From assembly GCA_964247055.1 (NCBI GenBank), contig OZ176050.1:1860001-1924000 (forward strand): a DNA stretch of 64,000 bases, given 5' to 3'. The notes under the pieces are model-generated. The model saw nothing but the letters and a program-made list of their open reading frames with translations, did no database searches and was not told the origin of the DNA. This stretch comes from Paragordius varius. Taxonomy: Eukaryota > Nematomorpha. Shown piece after piece: positions 54,201-63,615 of this stretch (position 1 is its first letter; each line of letters starts with the position of its first letter). The translations under genes and the position numbers were made by a program.

Positions 54201-55140
54201 TTCTAAAATCAATTATTCAAAAGTATAGTATGTTTTAAAACAATTTTTGAAATCTCAGAACTCCTGTAGTTCCGGTTCTCGCATTTTTTTTAAAATAGAG
54301 TCAGTTCATTGTTCCGATCATATATCACAATATATGGTGGCGCATTTTCGGAGGATGGAGTTATACCCCGAGGTTTATTTATATGCTGGGCTAAAATTTT
54401 TGTCTACGGGGCAAAAACTGCTTCAACCATTTTTGGAATTTAAATTTTTACTAAAATGGCATTTCACGAGCAGGGCGGATGAGGGTATAATTTAATGGTA
54501 CCCCAATTATGTTTAAAACATTTGTAAATAAATAAATAAATATTGAATTAAGAAAAAGTTAGGAAAACCCAAGTTTAGAATCCCTATTTTGCGGGGGTAC
54601 TGATGTTCGGCACATTTATAAATTAATGAATATTTTCCACTTGTGAATGGACTCGTTTGGATTTAAATTGTGCTAACCACAAAATTTTACTTCATCAATA
54701 GATAGATGTCCATCTTTATTTTACTACCCTTTGTTATTTTAAACATACTTCGCTCGAATTACCATTGTCTCTTATTAAAAAGTAAGTCAAACCAAATATA
54801 TATAATTTATATGTATATTTACATCTATTAAATTTTTCTTCCACAAATGATTGAATAGATTTTGAGCACCTTGCTTTAATACCCAAACGTAAAAATCGAC
54901 ATATATGTTTTCTATTTCATGATCCAGCTGCAACAATATCAAATCATTTTGTTTAACTATTTGAGCGCTTTCAAAATTAGCTAAGGAACTAAAGATTATT
55001 TGTGATAAGATACGTGTTTAAAGCTTCGTCGATATCATGAACAGAAATATTATTTAAGGTGCATAAATCTATTTATTATAAAAAACATTACCATGAGAAG
55101 CAACACAGCCTATTAAAATAAAAAATAGGATCTTGATCAT
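39300..55140 (-). CDS. secreted protein of unknown family, long multi-exon gene
   Basis: Exons located: 55140-55092, 55068-55014, 54988-54823, 52991-52863, 52821-52665, 49390-49086, 45960-45780, about 39850-39706, 39657-39559, 39497-39300. Residues 1-15 are a signal peptide (MIKILFFILIGCVAS). Phases match through exon 7, which ends in phase 1. The next identified exon does not accept that phase, so at least one exon in 45779-39850 is missing. The first two introns are 23 and 25 nt. Others are 41, 48 and 61 nt, or several kb. The product has N-glycosylation sites (NLT, NGT, NFT) and scattered cysteines (GCQFC, NCDP, NYRC). It has no membrane span near its end (KHLAFCI). I recognise no domain. 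It is probably extracellular; the existence of the gene is better supported than its exact C-terminal model. Confidence 0.6.
40319..41635. mobile_element. TIR element, TTTTTTCAAC type, with a nested element
   Basis: It runs from TACCATTTTTCATGC to GCATGAAAAATGGAATA, so the right terminus is slightly changed. Each arm has about ten to twelve 21-bp units. A CAAGTTGG-type element (40764-41287) sits in the middle. The right inner arm (AACAATAAAAATCATAATTC) is shorter than the left. It lies within the 3' part of the secreted-protein gene. Confidence 0.8.
40764..41287. mobile_element. TIR element, CAAGTTGG type, nested
   Basis: It starts TACCATTTGCACTTTAAGAG and ends CTTGAAGTGCAAATGGTA. The arms carry about three 21-bp units each (CAAGTTGGTCCTTGAA and its complement). 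The inner arms are inverted: ATTTTTTTTCAATTTAAC is near the centre, and ATAAAATAGATGAATGAT faces the left inner arm. It is 524 bp with no coding capacity. Confidence 0.8.
41651..42361. mobile_element. TIR element, CAAGTTGG type
   Basis: It starts TACCATTTACACTTCAAGAG and ends CTTGAAGTGTAAATGTA. The left arm has about five and the right arm about eight 21-bp units. The last TA (42360-42361) is also the first TA of the next element, so the two abut. It is 711 bp and non-coding. Confidence 0.85.
42360..43480. mobile_element. TIR element, CCCAGTC type, right array missing
   Basis: It starts TACCATTTTCCAG and continues with about five TTTTCCCAGTCAATCG units. Inner-arm sequence (ACCATTATCAGCGTAAT) is shared with 23617-23760. 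The right inner arm is present to about 43480 (CCATAAAATATAACCTTT, then TTATTTATGATTGTGATTGG), but no terminal array follows. A GC-rich segment at 42930-43215 matches 23975-24246. Confidence 0.7.
43752..44867. mobile_element. TIR element, TTTTTTCAAC type, short arrays
   Basis: It starts TACCATATTTCATGC and ends GCATGAAATATGGTA. Arrays are short and uneven: two to three units at left, about six at right. The inner arms match 1895-3330, including ATCAATATTTGAT. The centre again holds CAAGTTGGTCC and CTCGAAGCGCA, a decayed nested element. Confidence 0.8.
47256..48760. repeat. palindromic repeat family F, copy 2 (possible MULE remnant)
   Basis: The left arm on the minus strand has a 107-codon open frame that includes VVYDIFWSEAFTFHLRNF. 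The right arm (48640-48760) is an inverted, more decayed copy, with GGGACTTTCGGAGCC facing the region near 47620. The plus-strand frame at 56300 in copy 3 reads FLDVVYDIFPKAKI. A pattern of FP.A followed by an FHF-like segment is known from Mutator-like transposases, so F may be MULE-derived. The assignment is weak. A different TIR insertion sits inside at 48009-48325. Confidence 0.45.
48009..48325. mobile_element. 317-bp TIR insertion, less AT-rich, class unknown
   Basis: The ends TGCAATTAGAAGTCATAG and CTATGACTTCTGATTGCA form inverted repeats of about 36 bp, continuing as TACTTCCTATCAA. The interior is less AT-rich than its surroundings and contains ACAGTGTTCACC and GAACATAAACACTGT. No open frame is present, and no clear target duplication was found. 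Confidence 0.6.
49778..50890. repeat. GAACCGGTTC-rich repeat, possible hAT derivative
   Basis: The left end TAGGGTTTGGAGCGAATTAT is followed by AGAACCGGTTCTAGAACC. The right end is rich in AGAACCGG and GGAACCGG. The middle has short coding-like pieces such as LHKLNESQRFTAPICEKIK. Dense GAACC repeats next to a TAGGG terminus are common in hAT-type elements, but no 8-bp duplication was confirmed. Confidence 0.4.
53307..54240. repeat. GAACCGG-rich repeat, second copy or cluster
   Basis: It starts TAGGGCTTCGAACGGAAACC and holds further GGTTCCGGTTCGAAC and GTTCCAGTTCC blocks to about 53480. A second cluster at 54108-54240 (CCAGGGATTAGAACC, GGAACCGGTTCC) is in the opposite sense. Whether this is one element or two is unclear. 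Confidence 0.4.
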
Positions 55141-55549
55141 AATTAAAAATTTTAAAATATCTGAAATGAAATTTCTTCTCACAAGTTTTAAAAATAGATT
55201 TGTTGAACCGTAGAAGGGGATTTTTAGGTTTATTAATAATATATAAATAAAATTTAAATGTTAAGAATAAAAGGTAAATGTACCTACACTCCAAGGTTTT
55301 TTGAGCGTGCATAACGCCAGGTAAACTAATTTATAAAAAAATGTTAGTAAGAATATAATATGAAAAATGCAACTGGCCAGTTCACATTATTTTTGTGTTT
55401 AAACACGCAAAGTTGATAAATTTTGCTTGACATAAAATAATGTACACAAAAAATATCCTAAATTACAATATTCTGAATAAATGTAACAGTCATTTGGTGC
55501 TTTTAATTTAAGCTTTACAAGATAAAAGTTATTAACCTTTTTGGAACCT

Positions 55550-56500
55550 GCTCTAATCAGAAAATGACAAAATTGCATATTTTGTTAAATATTTTTTTTG
55601 GTGAAAGCTAGATCTAAAAAATATTACTAAAATACATCATAAACTACATATAAAGAGCAAAATATTATTATAAAATTTTAGTTTTTAGATGTGTCCGACC
55701 ATTTAATAATCGCAAAAATGACTATATTTCGCGATTAAATTTTTTTATAATATGCCAGATTATGGCATAAAAAAACATATTTTCTAAAAAATGCATATTT
55801 GGTCAAAAATTTAATTATTAGCAAAATTTTATTGAAGCGTAGTTTATACTAATTTGAGGAAAGATGGAAAGGGTATAAAAACGTAAAATATTATAAAAAC
55901 ACTTTTTCTTTATATTTCGAAAATGTTGAACATGTTTGCATTCAAATTTGGATAAATTTTTCGAAAAACATTTTTAAATATAATTTTTTCCGAATATTTA
56001 AATCTAATTTTCTTACCTCTAATTTAAAATATTGATAGAATTGTTAATCATCCTCGATTTAAAAAAGTGTTTTACATTTTTTTTAAAGCCTTGAATAGTT
56101 TTATCATGCCTAAAATTAACATAAGGCTTTAACGAAATTTTGCAAAAAATTAAATTAATATGCATAATTTAACAAATTTTATGTGATGCCATAATTATCA
56201 GTATTGCAGAAAATTAGAGCCAGGTTTAAGCCTTTTTGCGTCTAAGAGAACTAGTAGGGGAAAAATTTGGGACTTTCGGAAAATTAAAATTAATAAATAT
56301 TGTTTTGCTTTTTAGATGTAGTTTATGATATATTTCCAAAAGCAAAAATTATGACTCCTTCTAAGATAGTTTTTTTGTTTAACGTAAAAAGCCATTGCGC
56401 ATTTATATGTGCTAAATTACTAAATGACTTATTTTTAATACAATGGTTGCTTAAAATTTTATATTTTATCGAATCTGTCATTTTATAAAATTTTGAAAGA
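55550..56500. repeat. palindromic repeat family F, copy 3
   Basis: The left arm (about 55560-55720, with ATCATAAACTAC) and the right arm (about 56210-56480, with GTAGTTTATGAT) are inverted. The centre holds GAAGCGTAGTTTATAC, as in copies 1 and 2. Open frames on both strands at 56300-56577 belong to this arm. It lies upstream of the secreted-protein gene. Confidence 0.5.
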
Positions 56501-56621
56501 TAAGTAAATTGGGAATAATAATCTTTTACATAAATTTCGATGCACAGAATTGCCTCAGAATAATTGCTTCCTTTCAAAATTGGTTAAAATAAAAATTTGT
56601 GATCGTAAAAACGGTATAAAC

Positions 56622-58559
56622 CAGTGGTACTCAAACCGCGGCCCGCGGGCCGCATGCGGTTCTAAGAGTGGTTTAAAATTGCCCTATGACCATATTCATA
56701 CTTAAATTATTTTTTTTATGGATATATTTTTAAAATACAGATCGAATTTTCGCTTATTTTAATAATTAATTTATTTTCTCTAGATTTAATTTAGATTTTT
56801 ATTTTTTACCCAATTTGAAATGTAGAAAAATTTCCCTCCATTAAAAATGTTTCAAAATAGGGGCACACGCTGTTTCTGTATTCTATATTTTTACTATTTT
56901 GATATTTTTATTGCATTTTTGTATTTAAGAAAGCCTTTCACCCAAACTTGCATATATATATATATATATATTCTTTTCATTATTATACTGTATCATTTTT
57001 TATGACTTATTCGATAATTTTTCAAATCAACATCATTAAATTTCGCCCTGTTATTTTTTCAAAGGATGACATCTAATGCTAAAAAACATAAATTATCCAA
57101 TGAAAATCGCTCCTTTAAAAAAGAATGGAAAGAATTTTTTGTCGTTTTAAAAAAAATGTTGTCAATGATGTTGTTTCACTCACCTCACAATTTTGATTAA
57201 AATATTCTTTTGCCTACAAGTTTGAACTATATTCGAGGAATATTTAAAATTTAATGAAGAATACCACGAAAGGAACTGATTTTCTCCAAATGATGAGCTC
57301 TTTTTTTGATAATAATGGTATATCCATGAAAAAATTGGTTTTGATCTGCACAGATAGCTGTTCCTCTATGATTGGAATAAACAAAGGATTTATTCCTCTA
57401 TTATAAAACAAATATAATTTATAAAATATTTTATCCTTTCACTGCTTTATTTATCAGCAAAACTTGGTTTCGAGTGTAAAAGATGAATCACTCAATTCAG
57501 TGATTAAAACGGGTTGGGGAGATAGTAACCACATCCGTGGCAGAGAATTCGACCGGCGTAAATTCAAAAACCTTCTGAAAGATAACCACAGTGAGTTTAA
57601 TGATATTTTTATACACCGCTCTGAATAAGCCTTAGCAAAGTATTAAATAGATTTTTTGTTATAAGAAATGAAATTTTATTATTTAGAATAGAAAGTATGA
57701 CGAGGAAATTAATAGTGACAATGGTGGGTTTTATTAGCCTACCTTTGCGACATTACTTATAAACTTAGTATTTTTAATACAAGTTTTCAAGGGAGCAAAT
57801 AATAACCCAATTTGCTAATTGAATATTTGCTTTTGAAGAAAAATTAATAATATATTAACAAGATTTTACAAAAAAAACATTCCTATTTTGCATCAAAAAC
57901 GACTCATGATGAAAATATGGAATCTACCGCGGAGTAGACAATCATTTATTTTATCTAATAAAATTCAGATTTCAAGAATTAAGAAATATTAAAAATTGCT
58001 TAAAACTCGCTGAAAATCCATGGCATATGATGTATCCAATTTTAAACAACTTGAGCATTTCAGCTTTGATCAAGCGCATATTATTGAAAAATTCGTAGAT
58101 TAAAATGATTCCGATTTGTGCTATATTCAAGGACAGAAGAACGATATGTAAAGTTTTGGCAAGATGTGCCAAATATATAAAAATAAACAATATTGTCAAG
58201 TTATCCTAACTGTTTTTTCCTCAACTTACGCGTGTAAGACAGCATATTCAAAAAGGAAGTATGTCAAGAATACATAGAGAAATCGCTTAACCGATGATCA
58301 TATGGACGACGTATTAAGATTGGCCTGTCATGAGGCGAAACCAAATTAGTCAAAAATTATTGGTTAATACAAAATAATTATTTTAATTTTGTAAATTAAA
58401 TGGTGCAAAACGAGCTGGATTTACATGCGATCCGCAAAACATTTATTGTGCTGATTTCGAGTATAAATATGTGCATATGTGTCAAATATATGTGGAATGG
58501 CCCTCGAAAAAAAAATATATTTTATTTGGCCCTTCAAATTTTTTTGGTGAGTACCACTG
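56622..58559 (+). mobile_element. complete hAT transposon with 8-bp target duplication
   Basis: The terminal repeats are CAGTGGTACTCA at the left and its exact complement TGAGTACCACTG at the right. The 8-bp sequence GTATAAAC occurs directly outside both ends (56614-56621 and 58560-58567). The length is 1938 bp. The left subterminal region is GC-rich (CCGCGGCCCGCGGGCCGCAT), typical of this hAT branch. It contains a decayed transposase on the plus strand. Confidence 0.92.
57066..58349 (+). pseudogene. hAT transposase (ZBED/GTF2IRD2-like group), decayed
   Basis: The order of motifs fits hAT transposases of the vertebrate ZBED5/GTF2IRD2 type. The start is KHKLSNENRSFKKEWKEFF. It continues with KKLVLICTDSCSSMIGINKG (catalytic TD..PSM..G region), then QQNLVSSVKDE, then IRGREFDRRKFKNLLKDNHS, then LNRFFVIRNEILLF. 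It ends NRLTDDHMDDVLRLACHEAK (dimerisation C-terminus). Several frame changes and stops lie between these, and the middle is partly deleted. The element is therefore short for a full hAT and is inactive. Confidence 0.85.
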
Positions 58560-58567
58560 GTATAAAC

Positions 58568-59406
58568 CTTTAATCTATTTTCAAAACACCTTTTCTATAA
58601 ATATCGATACTGCATAATTACATCAGATTTTTTAATAAAAGATTTGATTGCTATTAAATTTGCTTATATAAAAACCGCATTATATTAGAAATTGAGGACA
58701 ATGAGATTTACATCAAATTTGAGGTGGAGCATTGAATCAAGTTTTATATCGTTTTGATCATTAACCGTAAATAATATGTTTTAAAACTGAAACAATTTCA
58801 TGATCTAACATAAATAAAAATACATTCGGTTATAAGCCACCTCATTTTGGAGGGTTAATTTGAGAGTTTAAAATAATTTAATATACTTATTAAATATATT
58901 TTTAATACATTAAAAATATTTTTGAAACATTATTTTATTAATATAATGAGTGCTAAGGCATTTGATATTGAGAGGAATTAGCGCGAAATTGGAATTAAAT
59001 TCCTAAATGACTCGCAAACCCCACAAGTTATATCACCATGAGAACCCTGAAAATATATATACAAAGTAAATCCGGGGAGCCAGAAAATTAATAAAAACTA
59101 AATAAACCACTCATTTAATGTCTAAATTGTTGCCTTCGGTATAAATCACTTGGAGGTTATACATTACACAATGTGCAAAAAAATTATAGAAAGTATTAAG
59201 TTTTTCGATATGACTTATTACTAGAAAAATCACTTCCCTTAAAATTTTTTTGTCTACCTAGCTTTTAAAAATAAAACAAAATATTGGGCAAAAACGAAAA
59301 TTATGATGGCAGATATTTTCAATTTAGATAAAACCTAAAATCTAAGTCGCAGTAAAAAATATTACAAAATAAACCACTCTTTATTTTTCAATCAATGTTA
59401 ATGCGA
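58568..59406. other. intergenic, no gene recognised
   Basis: AT-rich sequence with short frames only. Nothing recognisable was found. Confidence 0.4.
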
Positions 59407-60289
59407 TTAACACTTCGATTCAAATTGGGGTATCTACCCAGACTATGGGTGGGGTGATAAAAAAATTTTTTGACTAGACTTGCAAGGCTTGCTTTCATGT
59501 ATTAAAAAAATATAACATTTGACAACTTAAGTCAAGCAAGAAAACTTGATTGGGAGGTGATAAAAAATGATCAAGTTATAGATTTTTCAAGCGTGGTGTA
59601 GGGCACTCTTGACACATTTAAAAATATGTATAAAATTATTTTGGAAATAATTTATGGATGTAATTTAGGCTTTATATGTAATTAAAACCTTTGTTAATGA
59701 TATTTTTTTATCTAATAAATTTTGGCTAATTAAACTATACAAATAGGGTGGATACAAGGGAGGATTTTTAGAAAAACTCTGCTAATATCTAAGAACCATA
59801 TAAAAATGGGCTAAATATATCAAATCCGTGAACCCGCGAAAAAATTGATTATCGAAATTTCTTAAAATTAATAACTGAAAAATCTAAATAAAATGTGGTT
59901 TTGAAAAAAAGTTTCACAAACTACTCCAAGCCATTTATATTTTTTAACATTTTTGCAAATATCGTGTTTATTTGATTTAAAGCTATTTTTTCATTTAATT
60001 CACATCAAACATTGATAGAAAAAGAAAAAATGGTTTTATTTGTATTAATTTTAAATTTAGCTAATCCACACATGTCATGTTGAATAAATTAACCTTGAGG
60101 TTTAGCTAAAAGTAAGTAATATCCAGTATTTTTTAATGAAATTTTTAATATATTTCGGTTCATTAATATGCAAATTTTAGCCTAGATTTCAATTCATTCC
60201 ATATTTTTGGAGTTATTTCTTAAGGGGGTATCCAACTACCCTAATATGAAATTAAGGACTAAAATGAATGTGTTGTATCCAAGTGTTAA
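59407..60289 (+). repeat. MITE-like repeat M, copy D, interrupted
   Basis: The left end (TTCGATTCAAATTGGGGTAT) stops at about 59433. The rest of the repeat resumes at about 59880 (ATGTGGTTTTGAAAAAAAGT) and ends GTATCCAAGTGTTAAA. The roughly 450 bp between do not match the other copies and may be an insertion. The right end is about 100 bp from the Harbinger element. Confidence 0.6.
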
Positions 60290-60408
60290 ATAAAAAATCA
60301 GCTTTAGTTTCAGCCTTAGAAAATTAAGATATAAAATGTTGCATAGCGTAGAAGTAGTTTGATACGGAACTTTTTTTCAAACTATATTATGGGCCTGCTG
60401 AATAAAAA

Positions 60409-60436
60409 CAAGCACCTACTGGGTAGTAGGTGCTTG
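60409..60436. repeat. hairpin in the Harbinger subterminal region
   Basis: CAAGCACCTACT and AGTAGGTGCTTG pair perfectly around a GGGT loop. This may be a transposase-binding or fold-back feature. Confidence 0.7.
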
Positions 60437-60729
60437 ATAGTATGTACCAGTTTTTGAGAAAACATTGAATAAAAATAGGTACTTACTATCATGTGCGTAC
60501 TTAAGTCTTTAGTATGTGTAAAATGTTTATTTTCATTTTGTTTTTTGTTAGTTTTCGATTTCATTCATAAAATGCGTTTGAAAAATTCATAAAGAAAATT
60601 AGAAAGTCTAACTTTTGGAAAATAAATATCGATTATCTACCCATATTTTTAAATAATGCATTTATTAATACACATTTATTCATAAATACACAAAAAATAA
60701 ATCAAAATAATATTTGAACAATTGAATCT

Positions 60730-61640
60730 CGTTTCATTTTGCCAGCCTTGAATATTTGGGTTAGATCAATATTTGCTTCACAATTCTCCACATATTCAAT
60801 ATCAAAATATGAATTACTATCAAAATCTGTTAAGGGCTCGTTAATATATTAGGATACATTATGTAATATGGAACTTAATATAAGTTTTGTGATTCGTTCT
60901 GAACTTAAACGAATTTCGTTACCAAGTATAGGAAATCGGGTCTTCATTCGACCGAAAACCCGCGCTCGATAATGCTTCTTTCAGAACAATGTAATTTATT
61001 GAATTTTTTCCGTTATCGATCATCGTATTTTTGAAGGGGGTTAGGAGCGAGGGTGATAGTGGATATCCATTATCACCCAACAAAAAAAAATCTTTGCACA
61101 TATATGACTGAACAATCGTGTTTCGCCATATCCTTGAATCATGCACAGATCCTGGCCATTGTGCATCCACGGATGTAATTTCTTTATTGGCATTACATGT
61201 AAATTGTACATTGAGGGTACATCGACCCTTTCGATTTATATAGGCCTCAACATTTTCTTTAGGTCTTAATATTTCAAAGTATGAACAATCAATACAACCA
61301 ATAGTAGTTGGCATTTTATATTTGGATAGCCATAATTTATTCGCCATATTAAGCTCTTCAAATGACTTGGGAATTTTTACCCAATGAGATTTTGATACTA
61401 TTTCGTCCATAACCTTAGGTATAGTTTTGCATATTGTGGAACTATGAACATTAAAATCATGTCCTATACCCGCTAGATATCCCGGATCTCCAAGAAATCT
61501 TAACACAAAATCTAGATTTATGATATTATAAATACCTCCATTTGCATCCTGGGAGTTAGTTTCCTTAAAGAAATATTTAATTTTTAACCAAAATATGGAA
61601 GGGTCATTTTATCTTATAACTCGAATTTGAATAAATCGGT
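60730..61640 (-). pseudogene. HARBI1-like transposase, frameshifted near its end
   Basis: The main open part (61506-60919, open further upstream to about 61620) matches the DDE endonuclease of PIF/Harbinger. It reads FLGDPGYLAGIGHDFNVHSS (helix-turn-helix), then GCIDCSYFEILRPKENVEAY (first D), then VDAQWPGSVHDSRIW (second D), then LLGDNGYPLSPSLLTPF. The final block appears in other frames: SERSIIERGF with the catalytic E, then GRMKTRFPILGNEIRLSS. At least two small frame changes near 60950-61000 therefore disrupt it. The tail continues to about 60730 (EYVENCEANIDL). Confidence 0.85.
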
Positions 61641-61749
61641 GGTTTTTTATATAGAAAATAGCTTCATTCAAAAATATTCTCTCAAATATATAAAATTTAA
61701 ATGTTTATAAAATAAATTTAAGGTCATTATAAAGTATATAAACTCAAAT

Positions 61750-62300
61750 ATTTTACACAAAAATGAAATAATCGAAGAAAATATGGTTGAGGATATTCTT
61801 GAAAAAAATCCAATATTTTATAACAAAAGTAATACAATCTCAATAAAAAACAAAGAAATGAAGTTTACAAAAAAATACAAGTCGAAATTAAAAATATGAA
61901 TGACAAATATATGAACATATCCCAAATCAGAAAAAAAATCAACAACATGAAATCACAAATTAAAGTAAAGTTAGATAATTCGAAATCTGGAATGAAAACA
62001 ACATTAAAAACCTAGATCAAATTGCAATCATTAATTTTTGATACAGAAAAACCTATATTTGAAAAAATACAGGGCGCGGTATATTCAGACGGGGAAATAT
62101 TGATTGATAATGTAGATGATGACATAGAAAATCCGAGTATAATTATTATAATTTAAAAATAGATATCAAATCAGACACGAAAGAATCACCGAGTATTTGA
62201 TATAATTTTGGAAAGGTAAAAAAGAATCCACCTACAAGGAACTGAGATCACTGCAAATTGAGCTCACAAAGCTCAAAAGAAGGAAAAAATTCTTATTAAT
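61750..62300 (+). pseudogene. Harbinger second gene (Myb/MADF-like), decayed
   Basis: Plus-strand frames read MVEDILEKNPIFYNKSN, followed by Lys-rich sequence and KLDNSKSGM. This resembles the trihelix/MADF DNA-binding protein that accompanies Harbinger transposases. Stops interrupt it. The call leans on its place in the element as much as on the sequence. Confidence 0.45.
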
Positions 62301-63102
62301 AATATAACAAATGATACTTAATAAATATATTGATATGTTTATATTTATTTAAAAATTCATATATCTTAATATTTTATAAAAATATAACCGATATTATATT
62401 AAGTGAAAAAATAATAGTTTAAAATGTTGCCATTTACCAGCTTAAAAAAAACCAGTATGTACTAGGTAAAATTTGTAAAAAGACAATTTTTATTCAATGA
62501 TATTTGTCAGTATATACTGGTAAACATAGTACGTACTGGATAGTAAAAGCAATATATTTTATTATTCAATACATAGCTAGTATATACTGGAAAAAACCTA
62601 GTTTTTAGTATATACTAGCTTTTATTCAGCAGGCCCTATATTTAGATATTTTGGCTTTTATAATTTTTTGTGGAAAGAATTATTGTTTTAAGTAATTTTT
62701 CAAAATTTCAACTTTAAATGGGGTATTTGGATCCAATTTAAAATAACTTTATTAATTTTTGCACGCATCAATAAGTAGACAAACTATTGTTTAAAAATGT
62801 GATCGGGTAATTACTTAAACTATTTTCTCCTGTATTGGATATAAAACTTAAAGTTTCACGTTTTTAAACTTCACACGAATTTGGATAGCTCAAAAACAGT
62901 AATAGAAGCAAACAGATATTAAAATCAATAATCTGGAATAAAAAATTAAAAAGTTTTAACAGCTAATATATTTATCAATTTAATTATATAGATTAAATCT
63001 AAAGGAAAATTTCGGGCCAAAAAGTGTTACAATTATACATTTATATATGTCATGCGCCTAAAATCTATAATAGCATATATCAAATATTATATTTATTATA
63101 CC

Positions 63103-63605
63103 TAGGGTTGTGCATTTGACTGCTTTTTTTAAAAAAGTCCGGTCAGACAGGGTCAGACATGACCACTTTACCTAAGTAAATACCATGCGATATTAGATTA
63201 TGAAATTACTTCTTAATTTTCAAATACCTCGCTTTTAATACTGGATATTTCAAATAAAATTTTTCCTGTTTCTTTTACACTTTCTTTGATCATTGAAATA
63301 TCCAATTATAAAATGTTTTTTCATTTTATTAGTTCACATACATGGAATAATTGAATATTTATAAAAAGTTGGATTGTTTTATCGAAATAACTGGATATGA
63401 TAAAATGCCAATGTTTTAAGGATGCAAGTTTAACATTTTAAATTTTTAAATAAAATTTAAATATAAATATATTTTTTAATATATTAAAAAATAACTTACT
63501 ATTTTTCTTTTTCTTCCAAAAAAAATACCAGCAATTTTTCAAAAAACAGCTGAAATGACCATTGTCAAAAAATAAATAGTCACTGACCTGGTCAGCACAA
63601 CCCTA
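63103..63605. mobile_element. hAT-type MITE with 8-bp target duplication
   Basis: The ends are TAGGGTTGTGC at left and GCACAACCCTA at right. ATTATACC occurs directly outside both (63095-63102 and 63606-63613). The length is 503 bp with no transposase. CAGACAGGGTCAGACATGAC near the left is loosely mirrored by GTCACTGACCTGGTCAG near the right. Confidence 0.9.
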
Positions 63606-63615
63606 ATTATACCTT

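Larger units (their letters stand above)
60391..62636 (-). mobile_element. PIF/Harbinger-type transposon, full length
   Basis: The ends are GGGCCTGCTGAATAAAA at left and the complement TTTTATTCAGCAGGCCC at right. TAT occurs just outside both (60388-60390 and 62637-62639), fitting a 3-bp duplication. The length is 2246 bp. Subterminal regions are rich in TAGTA/TACTA words. They include a perfect 12-bp-stem hairpin at 60409-60436 (GGGT loop) and several ACTGG/CCAGT words near the right end. It carries a transposase remnant on the minus strand and a second reading frame on the plus strand, the two-gene layout known for Harbinger elements. Confidence 0.88.

Noticed and set aside
54989-55091. Ciliate origin, suggested by introns near 25 nt and high A+T
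   Set aside because: TAA, TAG and TGA all act as normal stops here. The transferrin, AKH-like and SH3 genes are animal-type.
56300-56577. An exon of a host gene upstream of the secreted protein
   Set aside because: The frame lies in an arm of palindromic repeat F, and a related frame recurs at 47256-47579.
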